Below, piece after piece: positions 1 through 7,047 of a stretch of 64,000 nt of DNA. The notes under the pieces were generated by a model. The model saw nothing but the letters and a program-made list of their open reading frames with translations. It was not told the origin of the DNA and did not search any database. A program made the translations under genes and the position numbers. This DNA comes from Actinomycetospora sp. NBRC 106378. Lineage in GTDB: Bacteria; Actinomycetota; Actinomycetes; Mycobacteriales; Pseudonocardiaceae. Numbering within the stretch: the stretch's first letter is position 1; each line of letters opens with the position of its first letter. The DNA is taken from assembly GCF_030269685.1 (NCBI RefSeq), contig NZ_BSTT01000004.1, positions 310,001-374,000 of the forward strand, written 5' to 3'.

Positions 1-447
1 GCTGATGCCGATGAACTCCGTGACGATCGTCAGGCCGTTGAGCAGGAACAGGTCGATGACGCTGAACGCGCCCCAGAAGCGGCCGAACCGCTCGAGGATC
101 AGCCGCGCGTGCCCGACGCCGGTCACCGCGCCGAGACGCAGCACCATCTCCTGGTTGAGGTAGAGCACCGGGACGAGCAGCAGCAGCGTCCAGAGCAGGC
201 TCGTCCCGTAGTTCTGCCCGGCCTGGGTGTAGGTGCCGAAGGCGCCGGCGTCGTTGTCGCCGACCATGACGATGAGGCCGGGACCGACGATGGCGACGAG
301 GGTCTTCAGGCGGGCGGGGAGGGTCACCCGCGCGCCGGTGTCGTCGAGGCGGACGGTGCCGAGGGCGCCGTGGATGTCGCCGAGGTGGGCGTCGTCGAGA
401 ACCGCGCTGTCGGCGCTGCCGCGCTCGGTCGGGGTGGGCGTGGCCAT
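1..447 (-). CDS. NRAMP-family divalent metal transporter (N-terminal part, cut by window edge)
   Basis: Only the first 149 codons are present; the gene runs off the left edge. It starts at an ATG at 447. After a hydrophilic N-terminus of about 45 residues comes a GPG-led first membrane helix and then a second and third helix, the layout of NRAMP/MntH proton-coupled metal importers. The helix-1 metal motif, DPGN in classical NRAMPs, reads D-N-D-A-G-A here, so the substrate (Mn, Fe or, as in NRAMP-related magnesium transporters, Mg) is open. The 74-base gap to mgtA contains a 16-bp operator at 468-483 that is repeated in front of the SmtB/ArsR gene, so expression is probably metal-controlled. 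Family call is firm; substrate is not. Confidence 0.85.
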   Translation of the reverse strand, partial: MATPTPTERGSADSAVLDDAHLGDIHGALGTVRLDDTGARVTLPARLKTLVAIVGPGLIVMVGDNDAGAFGTYTQAGQNYGTSLLWTLLLLVPVLYLNQEMVLRLGAVTGVGHARLILERFGRFWGAFSVIDLFLLNGLTIVTEFIGIS

Positions 448-467
448 GGTTCAGCTCGCTCTCATGG

Positions 468-483
468 TCATACGATCGTTTGA
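468..483. promoter_or_regulatory. Putative ArsR/SmtB operator, copy 1 (NRAMP promoter)
   Basis: On the minus strand this reads TCAAACGATCGTATGA, a near-perfect inverted repeat (TCA-N-ACGATCGT-N-TGA). It lies 20 bases upstream of the NRAMP start. The plus-strand copy at 3336-3351 matches 12 of 16 bases, including the first nine. The sharing between the transporter and regulator promoters suggests it is the binding site of the ArsR-type protein at 3383-3733 (inference). Confidence 0.6.
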
Positions 484-521
484 ACGGAGGTCGTGGGGAG
501 GGGCTACGGGAGCGGGGCGGA

Positions 522-3119
522 CTAGAGCCAGCGGCCCCGTCGGCGCAGGTGCAGGGCCTTGAGCACCTGGGCGAGCGCGGCGTAGCCGAGCACCGCGGCC
601 CCGATCCACAGCAGGTAGACCGCCGGCAGGCCCTGCATCGAGAGCCGGCCGGCCAGGGGGCTGAAGGCCAGCAGGAGCCCCACCCCTGCCGCGGCGCCCG
701 TCGCGAGGACCACCGGCCGTCGGGGGAGACGGCGCCACGGAGCGCCCCGGGTGCGCAGCACCAGCACGATCGCGAGCTGGGTGAGCAGGCCCTCGACGAA
801 CCAGCCGGCGCGGAAGCGGTCCGGCGCCGACCCGGCGTCGAGACCCCACCAGAGCACCCCGAAGGTGGCGAGGTCGAACAGCGAGGACAGCGGCCCGAAC
901 GTCAGCATGATGCGGATCAGGTCCGAGGTGTCCCAGCGGCGCGGCCGTGCGGCGTACTCGGGGTCGACCCGGTCCCACGGCAACGCCAGCTGGGCGGCGT
1001 CGTAGAGCAGGTTCTGCACCACGAGCTGCAGCGGGAGCATCGGGAGGAAGGGCAGCACGACGGCCGCGGCGACGAGCGTCAGCACGTTGCCGAAGTTCGA
1101 GCTCGCCGTGATCGTCACGTACTTGAGGGTGTTGCCGAGGGTCCGACGGCCCTCCACGACGCCGGCCGCGAGGACGGCGAGGTCGGGGTCGGTGAGCACG
1201 AGGTCGGCCGCGCGCTTCGCGGCCGGCGTCGCGGAGTCGGGGGCGATGCCGACGTCGGCGACGCGCAGCGCCGGCGCGTCGTTCACGCCGTCGCCGACGA
1301 AGCCGACCACCCGGCCGCGGGCGCGCAGCGCGGTGACGACGCGGGCCTTGTGGGCCGGGGTGACCCGGGCGAACACCCGGGCCCGCTCGAGCAGGCGCCC
1401 GAGGCGGGCGTCGTCGAGCCCGTCGAGGTCCTCGCCGACGACGACGTCGGCGGCGGGGATGCCCGCCTGGTGCGCGACGCGGGCCGCGACGTGGCGGTTG
1501 TCCCCGGTGAGCAGGAGGACCTCGACGCCGTGCCGGGCCAGGTCGCGCACGGCCGCCGGTGCGCTCTCGCGCACCGGGTCGACGAACCCGACGAAGCCCA
1601 CGAGCGTCAGGCCCTGCTCGTCGCGCTCGGAGACCTCGCCCAGTCGCGGCAGCCGCTTCGCCGCCACGGCGAGCAACCGCAGACCCTGGTCGGCGTGGGC
1701 CCGCGCGAGATCCTCCGCCGCGAACCGGCGGCCGGGGTCGAGCGCGACCGCGTCCCCGTCGAGCCGCGCCTCGTCGCACCGGGGCAGGACCTCGTCCGGG
1801 TCGCCCTTGGTGATCATGAGGCGTTCGCCGTCGCGCCGGCGCACCACCGCCGTCGCGCGGCGACGCACCTGGTCGAAGCCGATCTCGTCGACCGGGGTGT
1901 AGAGCGCCTCGTCGAGCGTGTCGCTCGGGTCGGCGAGCTGGTCGAGCACGGCCTCGTCGAGCCGGCCCACGGGCGCGATCTGGGAGCGGACCGCCAGGAC
2001 GGCGTAGGCCGCGGCCTCGTCGTCGGGGTGTCCCCACGGGTCGATGCTGTGCGTCGCGAGCAGGCGCTCCTCGGTGAGCGTCCCGGTCTTGTCCAGGCAC
2101 ACGACGTCCGCGGCGCCGAGGTCCTGCACCGCGTTCAGCCGGGTGACGATGACGTGCGCCCGCGCGAGCCGGCGCGCGCCGCGGGCGAGGGTGGTGGTGA
2201 CGACGACGGGCAGCATCTCCGGCGTCAGGCCGACCGCGACCGCGGCGGCGAAGAGCAGCGCCTGCCCCCAGTCGCCGCTGACGGTGCCACTCACGGCGAG
2301 CACGATCGGGACCAGGACGAGCATGAAGCGCACGAGTGTGCGGCTCACGTCGCGGACGCCGCGGTCGAAGGAGGACTCGGGGCGGTCCCGGGCGGCCCGC
2401 CGGGCCAGGGCCCCCGAGTAGGTGGCGGGTCCGACGGCGACGACCACCGCCGTCGCGGTCCCGGCGACCACCTCGGACCCCGCGAGGCACAGCACCGGGG
2501 AGTCCTCGGGGCCGGTCCCGCCCGTCCCGGTCGCGGACTTCGCCACCGGCAGGCTCTCGCCGGTGAGCACGGCCTGGTCCACGAAGAGGTCCGCGCTGGT
2601 GAGCAGGCGGAGGTCGCCGGGCACCACGTCGCCCGGGGCGAGCAGCACGAGGTCCCCGGGCACGACGTCGCCGACCGGGACCTCGCGGTCGCACGGCTCG
2701 ACGTCGTCGTCCGCGCGCCGCCGGACGGTCACGGTGGTGACGAGCCGGGGGCGGACCGACCGCACGGCGCGCTCGGACCGGACCTGCTGCCAGCGGCGCA
2801 GCCCCACCGAGGCCACGACCATCACCGCGACGGTGCCGGCGCCCCGGAGGTCGCCGACGACGAGGAACACGACGGCGAGCCCGGAGAGCAGGGCGACGAA
2901 CGGGCTGCGCAGCGCGCTCCAGGCGGCGACGAGCGCGGACGGGCGCGGGTCGAGGTCCGGGACGTCCGCGCCGTGCCGGTCCTGACGGCGGGTCGCCTCG
3001 GCCTCGGTGAGGCCGTGCGGTCGGGTGTCGAGCGTGCGGAGCACCGCGAAGGCCGGGTCGGCGGCCACCTGCCGCAGCGAGGTGGTGCCGGGCAGGGGGG
3101 TGGGCAGGACGGTGGGCAT
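522..3119 (-). CDS. mgtA: MgtA-type magnesium-transporting P-type ATPase
   Basis: This 865-residue P3B-type ATPase would import Mg2+ across the cell membrane using ATP. Visible are the phosphorylation motif DKTGTLTE near the middle, the hinge motif GDGVNDAPAL, and the C-terminal membrane section with LPLQLVVQNLLYDAAQ, LPWDRVDPE and RPRRWD, which is characteristic of MgtA/MgtB rather than of Cu/Zn or Ca pumps. Length agrees with the family (about 860-900). The ATG at 3119 was chosen because it begins just before the conserved N-terminal segment; the open frame extends upstream to 3329 but without MgtA-like sequence. The leader contains a small ORF and hairpins (3137-3250), and a probable ArsR operator lies at 3336-3351, suggesting control of both initiation and elongation. 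Confidence 0.93.
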   Translation of the reverse strand: MPTVLPTPLPGTTSLRQVAADPAFAVLRTLDTRPHGLTEAEATRRQDRHGADVPDLDPRPSALVAAWSALRSPFVALLSGLAVVFLVVGDLRGAGTVAVMVVASVGLRRWQQVRSERAVRSVRPRLVTTVTVRRRADDDVEPCDREVPVGDVVPGDLVLLAPGDVVPGDLRLLTSADLFVDQAVLTGESLPVAKSATGTGGTGPEDSPVLCLAGSEVVAGTATAVVVAVGPATYSGALARRAARDRPESSFDRGVRDVSRTLVRFMLVLVPIVLAVSGTVSGDWGQALLFAAAVAVGLTPEMLPVVVTTTLARGARRLARAHVIVTRLNAVQDLGAADVVCLDKTGTLTEERLLATHSIDPWGHPDDEAAAYAVLAVRSQIAPVGRLDEAVLDQLADPSDTLDEALYTPVDEIGFDQVRRRATAVVRRRDGERLMITKGDPDEVLPRCDEARLDGDAVALDPGRRFAAEDLARAHADQGLRLLAVAAKRLPRLGEVSERDEQGLTLVGFVGFVDPVRESAPAAVRDLARHGVEVLLLTGDNRHVAARVAHQAGIPAADVVVGEDLDGLDDARLGRLLERARVFARVTPAHKARVVTALRARGRVVGFVGDGVNDAPALRVADVGIAPDSATPAAKRAADLVLTDPDLAVLAAGVVEGRRTLGNTLKYVTITASSNFGNVLTLVAAAVVLPFLPMLPLQLVVQNLLYDAAQLALPWDRVDPEYAARPRRWDTSDLIRIMLTFGPLSSLFDLATFGVLWWGLDAGSAPDRFRAGWFVEGLLTQLAIVLVLRTRGAPWRRLPRRPVVLATGAAAGVGLLLAFSPLAGRLSMQGLPAVYLLWIGAAVLGYAALAQVLKALHLRRRGRWL

Positions 3120-3136
3120 GGTCGGTCCCTGTCGCT

Positions 3137-3201
3137 GGTCGAGCGGTTCGGGGGCGCGCCACCACGCGGATCGACCGGACACGGGGGACCTCAGGGGTCC
3201 C
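3137..3201 (-). promoter_or_regulatory. mgtA leader hairpins
   Basis: Two inverted repeats follow the leader ORF. One is GGGACC/GGTCCC with a 5-base loop at 3185-3201, holding the leader stop codon. The other has arms GGTCGA/TCGACC at 3171-3176 and 3137-3142 and would form a long-range stem just before mgtA. Such structures could act as mutually exclusive or Rho-access elements. No classical M-box (ykoK) consensus was recognised. Confidence 0.4.
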
Positions 3202-3250
3202 GGGGGGTCCGACCGCCCGCGTGGCGGCCCGGACTTCCGTCGTCGGTCAT
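3191..3250 (-). CDS. Putative mgtA leader peptide (19 residues)
   Basis: A 19-codon ORF (MTDDGSPGRHAGGRTPRDP) starts at an ATG at 3250, with a textbook AGGAGGT at 3259-3265 and 8 bases of spacing. It is out of frame with mgtA and ends 71 bases before the mgtA start. Its stop codon lies in the loop of a perfect 6-bp stem (3185-3201). It opens with acidic residues followed by a proline and ends in a D-P dipeptide. In Salmonella, the proline-containing MgtL leader controls mgtA, and acidic/proline-rich nascent chains destabilise ribosomes at low Mg2+. A similar role here is inference; nothing but the arrangement supports it. Confidence 0.5.
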   Translation of the reverse strand: MTDDGSPGRHAGGRTPRDP

Positions 3251-3335
3251 CGGGCTCCACCTCCTCGGGTCGCAGGTCGGACTCCGTCGCCTGGTGCGGC
3301 GACCGGGACAGTAGACGCCCGCCACGCACGGACGG

Positions 3336-3351
3336 TCAAACGATTGTGCAA
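3336..3351. promoter_or_regulatory. Putative ArsR/SmtB operator, copy 2 (mgtA/arsR divergent promoter)
   Basis: TCAAACGATTGTGCAA lies between the divergent mgtA and ArsR-type genes, 31 bases before the regulator's ATG. It agrees at 12 of 16 positions with the better palindrome at 468-483. Its location would let one bound repressor control its own gene and mgtA. Confidence 0.55.
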
Positions 3352-3382
3352 GTATGCTCCCTCACGTCGGAGAGGAGACACG

Positions 3383-3733
3383 ATGGCCCCGTCGGACCCC
3401 GGGAACGCGCCCGATCCCGCCGTGATCCAGGACGCCGCGGGCACGTTCGGCCTCCTCGCCGCCACCGTGCGCGTCGAGCTGGTCTGGCTGCTCGCGGGCG
3501 GGGAGCGTGACGTCGGCACCCTGGCCGAGCTCACCGGCCAGTCGGTGGCCACCGTGAGCCACCACCTCGGCAAGCTCCGGCTCGCGGGCCTGGTCAGCGC
3601 CCGCCGGGAGGGCAAGCACCAGGTCTACGCCGTGGACGACCCGCACGTGGTCGACCTCGTGCGGGGCGCCGTCGCCCACCACGAGGAGCTCCGGCAGACG
3701 CCGCCGGCGCGTCGGCGTCGCCGTGGTGCTTGA
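3383..3733 (+). CDS. ArsR/SmtB-family metal-sensing repressor with alpha-5 site
   Basis: This 116-residue winged-helix repressor starts at an ATG preceded by GGAGAGGAG. The recognition helix region reads SVATVSHHLGKLRLAGLV, typical of the family. Near the C-terminus the spacing D-x-H-x10-H-x2-E (DPH...HHEE) reproduces the alpha-5 metal ligands of SmtB, which bind Zn, or Co/Ni/Mn in relatives; no CxC alpha-3 site is present. Such proteins leave DNA on metal binding. The neighbours are an NRAMP and MgtA, i.e. importers, an unusual target set for a derepressing sensor. The 3' end overlaps the next gene by about 11 bases. Confidence 0.88.
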   Translation: MAPSDPGNAPDPAVIQDAAGTFGLLAATVRVELVWLLAGGERDVGTLAELTGQSVATVSHHLGKLRLAGLVSARREGKHQVYAVDDPHVVDLVRGAVAHHEELRQTPPARRRRRGA

Positions 3734-5276
3734 CGCGCGGCCGGGCCGCCCGGCCCCCCGTGGCGCCTCCCGGCCCGTCGTGCTCGTCCCGCGCCCGCCC
3801 GTTCCGCCGGCCCCGCCGGCCCCGCCCGTTCCGCCGGCCCCGCCGGTTCCGCCGGCCGCACCCGGGCGCGGCCGCCGTCGGCGGTCACGCGTCGGGCGGG
3901 TGCTCGTCGCGCTCTGCTCGCTGCTGGTCCTGCTCGCGACGGGTGCGGCGTGGTCGACCGACCGGTCGCTCACCGGCACGTCCGTGGTCACCGCGGGGTC
4001 CCACTCCGCCGACGGCTCGACGAACATCCTGCTCATCGGGCTGGACACCCGCCGTGACCAGGACGGCGGCCCCCTGCCGGCGGCGGTCCTCGACGCCCTG
4101 CACGCCGGGGACGGCAACGAGGGCGGCTACAACACCAACACCCTGATCCTGCTGCACGTCCCCGCCGACGGCGGACGGGTCACCGCCTTCTCGATCCCGC
4201 GCGACGACCTCGTCCCCATCCCGGGCTACCGGCCGGACAAGATCAAGCAGGCCTACGGCGTCACCAAGGCCGCCGTCGAGGACCGCCTGGCCGCGCAGGG
4301 CGTCACCGACCCGGCCACCCTCGAGCAGGACGGCCGGGAGGCCGGGCGGCGCGCAACGGTGGGCGTCGTCGAGGCCCTCACCGGGCTCACGGTCGACCAC
4401 TACGCGGAGATCACCCTCGCCGGCTTCTACGACCTCGCGACCGCGCTCGGCGGGGTCACGGTCTGCCTGAACCACGCGGTGTCGGACTCCTACTCCGGCG
4501 CCGACTTCCCGGCCGGGGTCCAGCAGCTCACCGGTGCGCAGGCCCTCGCCTTCGTCCGCCAGCGCCACGGGCTGACCAACGGCGACCTCGACCGCACGCA
4601 CCGCCAGCAGGCGTTCCTCTCCTCGGCGATGCACCAGGTCACGGCGGCGGGCACGTGGACCGACCCGTCGAGGCTGGCGTCCCTGCTCGACGTCGCGCAC
4701 CGCGACGTCGTGCTCGACCAGGGCTTCGACGCCCTCTCCTTCGCCGCCTCCGCGCAGAACCTGACGAGCGGCGACGCCGCCTTCTACACGCTGCCGATCG
4801 AGGGGTACGTCCAGGCGAACGACGAGGACGACAACGAGGTCGACCCGGCCCGGGTGCAGGCGTTCATCCGGCAGCAGATCGCGGCCGCCGCCGCGCCGCC
4901 CCCCGCCCCGGCCCCCGCTCCGGACCCGGCCGCGGCCACCGGCGTCACGGTGGAGGTCGACAACGCCTCGGGCACGGCGGGCGAGGCGGCCACGGCCGAG
5001 TCGATGCTGGTCGGACACGGGTTCAGCCCCGGCGCGACGACGACGGTCGCCGATCGGGCGACGTCCACGGTGGCCGCCTCCCCGGGCTCCGGGCCCGCCG
5101 CGGCCCTCGCGGCGTCCCTGCTCGGCGGCGGCGTCGCGACCACGACCGACCCGGGGCTGCCCGCCGGGCACCTGCGCGTCGTCCTGGGCACCGACTACCG
5201 CCCGCCTGCCCCACCGTCCGTCGCCGGTCCGTCCGGCGGGCCCGTCCAGGCCGGAGGAGTCCCGTGCGTCGACTGA
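3723..5276 (+). CDS. LytR-CpsA-Psr (LCP) family cell-wall glycopolymer ligase
   Basis: LCP enzymes transfer lipid-linked glycopolymers (arabinogalactan or teichoic-type polymers) to peptidoglycan outside the membrane. The 517-residue protein has a cytoplasmic Pro-rich N-terminus of repeated P-P-A-P units (about 20-50), a basic patch RGRRRRSR, one membrane helix (about 58-78), the LCP domain (about 95-300; NILLIGLDTR, FSIPRDD, VRQRHG and the Arg-rich active-site region) and a C-terminal LytR_C domain (about 400-490). It begins at GTG 3723 or 3726, overlapping the ArsR-type gene, and is followed 19 bases later by an FtsW/RodA gene, so it is likely part of an envelope-assembly operon. Confidence 0.92.
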   Translation: MVLDARPGRPAPRGASRPVVLVPRPPVPPAPPAPPVPPAPPVPPAAPGRGRRRRSRVGRVLVALCSLLVLLATGAAWSTDRSLTGTSVVTAGSHSADGSTNILLIGLDTRRDQDGGPLPAAVLDALHAGDGNEGGYNTNTLILLHVPADGGRVTAFSIPRDDLVPIPGYRPDKIKQAYGVTKAAVEDRLAAQGVTDPATLEQDGREAGRRATVGVVEALTGLTVDHYAEITLAGFYDLATALGGVTVCLNHAVSDSYSGADFPAGVQQLTGAQALAFVRQRHGLTNGDLDRTHRQQAFLSSAMHQVTAAGTWTDPSRLASLLDVAHRDVVLDQGFDALSFAASAQNLTSGDAAFYTLPIEGYVQANDEDDNEVDPARVQAFIRQQIAAAAAPPPAPAPAPDPAAATGVTVEVDNASGTAGEAATAESMLVGHGFSPGATTTVADRATSTVAASPGSGPAAALAASLLGGGVATTTDPGLPAGHLRVVLGTDYRPPAPPSVAGPSGGPVQAGGVPCVD

Positions 5277-5295
5277 CCCGACGGAGGTGCCCGTC

Positions 5296-6783
5296 GTGAC
5301 CGTCCGGGACCGGGTGGAGGCCGCCGGCCCGACCCGACCCGCCCCGTCGTCGGGACCCCCCGCGCCGCCGACCGGGCGACGCACCGAGCTCGCGCTGCTC
5401 GTGCTCGCCGCAGCGATCACCACCGCGTCGCTGGTGGCGGTGGAGATCGACCAGCAGCACGCGCTGAGCCCGGCCCTGGGCTACCTCGGGCTCGCCTACC
5501 TCGCGCTGTTCGCGGGGGCGCACCTCGCCGTCCGGCGGTGGGCCGCGTACGCCGACCCGCTGATCCTGCCCTGCGTCGCCCTGCTCACGGGGCTCGGTCT
5601 GGTGATGATCCACCGGCTCGACCTCGGGCTCGCGACCGACGCGCTGAACGAGGGCCAGACCCCGCCCGCGCCCGACGCGATCCGCCAGCTCGCGTGGGCC
5701 GCCGGCGCGGTGCTGCTGCTCGTCGTCGTCCTGTGGCGGCTGCCCGACCACCGCGTGCTCGCGCGGTACGGCTACCTGTTCGGCCTGGTCGGACTCGTCC
5801 TGCTCGTGCTCCCGGGCCTGCTGCCGGCGAGCATCTCGCAGGTCAACGGGGCGAAGCTGTGGATCCGGCTCGGGCCGTTCTCGCTGCAGCCGGGCGAGTT
5901 CGCGAAGCTCGCGATCATCGTCTTCGTCGCGGCGTTCCTCGTCGAGAAGCGCGACCTGTTCCGGACGGCGGGTCGGCGGATCGGGCGCATGGAGCTGCCC
6001 CGGCCACGCGACCTCGCGCCGCTGCTCATCGCCTGGCTCGCGGCGGTCGGGGTGCTCGCGCTGGAGAAGGAGCTCGGTGCGTCCCTGCTGTTCTTCGGGA
6101 TCGTGCTGGCGATGATCTACATCGCCACCGAGCGGGTCTCGTGGGTGCTCATCGGGCTGCTGTTCTTCGTGGCCACGAGCGTCCTCGCCGACCACGTCTT
6201 CGCCCACGTCGCGGTCCGGGTCGCGGTGTGGGCCGACCCGACCGGGGACTTCGCGACCACCGGCTACCAGCTCTCCGAGGGGCTCTTCGGCCTCGGCTAC
6301 GGCGGGCTGCTCGGCACGGGGCTGGGCGCCGGCCATCCCGACCTGGTGCCCCTCGCGAACACCGACTTCATCATCGCCGCGCTGGGGGAGGAGCTCGGGC
6401 TCGCGGGGCTCTCCGCGGTGCTCTGCGTGTTCCTCCTGCTGATCGGCCGCGGCCTGCGCACCGCCACCGCCGCGCGCGACCCGTTCTCGACGCTGCTGGC
6501 GGCCGGGCTGTCGTTCTCCCTGGCGCTGCAGCTGTTCATCGTCGTCGGCGGCGTGACCGACCTGATCCCCGAGACCGGGCTGACGGCGCCGTTCCTCTCG
6601 TACGGCGGGTCCTCGCTGCTGGCCAACTACGTCCTGGTCGCCGCGCTGCTGCGCGTGTCCCACCACACGCGTCGGCCGATCGAGCGACCCGCGGCACCGT
6701 CGGTGCCCCTCGCCCACGCCGCCACCGTCATGAGCCCGCGCCCCGACGTCGTCGCCGAGGCCCGTCGATCGGAGACCCGATGA
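5296..6783 (+). CDS. FtsW/RodA/SpoVE-family peptidoglycan polymerase
   Basis: This is a 495-residue SEDS protein, the membrane glycosyltransferase that polymerises lipid II. About ten or more hydrophobic helices are visible, with the family hallmarks ISQVNGAKLWIRLG and LQPGEFAKL, and near the end PETGLTAPFLSYGGSSLLANY. The GTG at 5296 was chosen over 5287 because GGAGG at 5283-5287 then sits 8 bases upstream. The C-terminal tail is hydrophilic. Whether it is FtsW-, RodA- or a third-type cannot be told: no penicillin-binding-protein gene lies next to it. The stop overlaps the following small gene (ATGA). Confidence 0.93.
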   Translation: MTVRDRVEAAGPTRPAPSSGPPAPPTGRRTELALLVLAAAITTASLVAVEIDQQHALSPALGYLGLAYLALFAGAHLAVRRWAAYADPLILPCVALLTGLGLVMIHRLDLGLATDALNEGQTPPAPDAIRQLAWAAGAVLLLVVVLWRLPDHRVLARYGYLFGLVGLVLLVLPGLLPASISQVNGAKLWIRLGPFSLQPGEFAKLAIIVFVAAFLVEKRDLFRTAGRRIGRMELPRPRDLAPLLIAWLAAVGVLALEKELGASLLFFGIVLAMIYIATERVSWVLIGLLFFVATSVLADHVFAHVAVRVAVWADPTGDFATTGYQLSEGLFGLGYGGLLGTGLGAGHPDLVPLANTDFIIAALGEELGLAGLSAVLCVFLLLIGRGLRTATAARDPFSTLLAAGLSFSLALQLFIVVGGVTDLIPETGLTAPFLSYGGSSLLANYVLVAALLRVSHHTRRPIERPAAPSVPLAHAATVMSPRPDVVAEARRSETR

Positions 6784-6914
6784 CCTTCTGGGAGGGGGCC
6801 GGCGTCTTCGCCGGCATCCCGCTCGTCGTCCTGTTCCTCATCGCCCTGCCCATCTTCGGGCCGGTGTGGCTCGAACGGTGGCGCGGACGCGGGCACGACG
6901 ACTCAGCCCCGTAG
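6780..6914 (+). CDS. Small single-span membrane protein (44 residues)
   Basis: The ATG overlaps the SEDS gene stop (ATGA), a translational-coupling arrangement. The product is one hydrophobic helix (about 9-31, including FAGIPLVVLFLIALPIFGP) followed by a basic segment (ERWRGRG) and a short acidic end. No family is recognised; small single-span proteins with the WLERWR-type tail are common next to actinobacterial membrane enzymes. It may be an accessory of the SEDS protein (inference from coupling). The 3' end meets the convergent oxidoreductase remnant. Confidence 0.6.
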   Translation: MTFWEGAGVFAGIPLVVLFLIALPIFGPVWLERWRGRGHDDSAP

Positions 6915-7032
6915 CGCGGGCAGGACCTCCTTCGCGTACGCCGCGAAGAAGCCCTCGACGTCCGGCCCGATCTGCTGCACGTACACCTCGTCGTAGCCGG
7001 CGTCGGCGTAGGAGCGCAGCTGGACTCCGGTT
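6903..7032 (-). pseudogene. C-terminal remnant of an F420-dependent LLM-class oxidoreductase
   Basis: About 40 codons ending at the stop 6903-6905 encode LRSYADAGYDEVYVQQIGPD followed by EGFFAAYAKEVLPALRG, which matches the extreme C-terminus of the TIGR03557-type F420 oxidoreductases. Further upstream in this frame the sequence is unrelated antisense of the serine hydrolase gene, so the rest of the gene is missing. It is best read as a decayed or recombined fragment left between the cell-wall operon and the hydrolase gene. Confidence 0.6.
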
Positions 7033-7047
7033 CCGGGCACCCGCGGC

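Noticed and set aside
480-3314. Very long open frames antisense to mgtA and to many other genes
   Set aside because: In DNA this GC-rich, frames opposite real genes stay open for hundreds of codons. Their translations are Arg/Gly/Pro/His-rich and show no family motifs, whereas the genes chosen show clear domains.
3120-3330. M-box (ykoK) magnesium riboswitch in the mgtA leader
   Set aside because: I looked for the conserved GGUGAGGCUCC-type elements on the minus strand and did not find them in order; the leader ORF and hairpins explain the region better.
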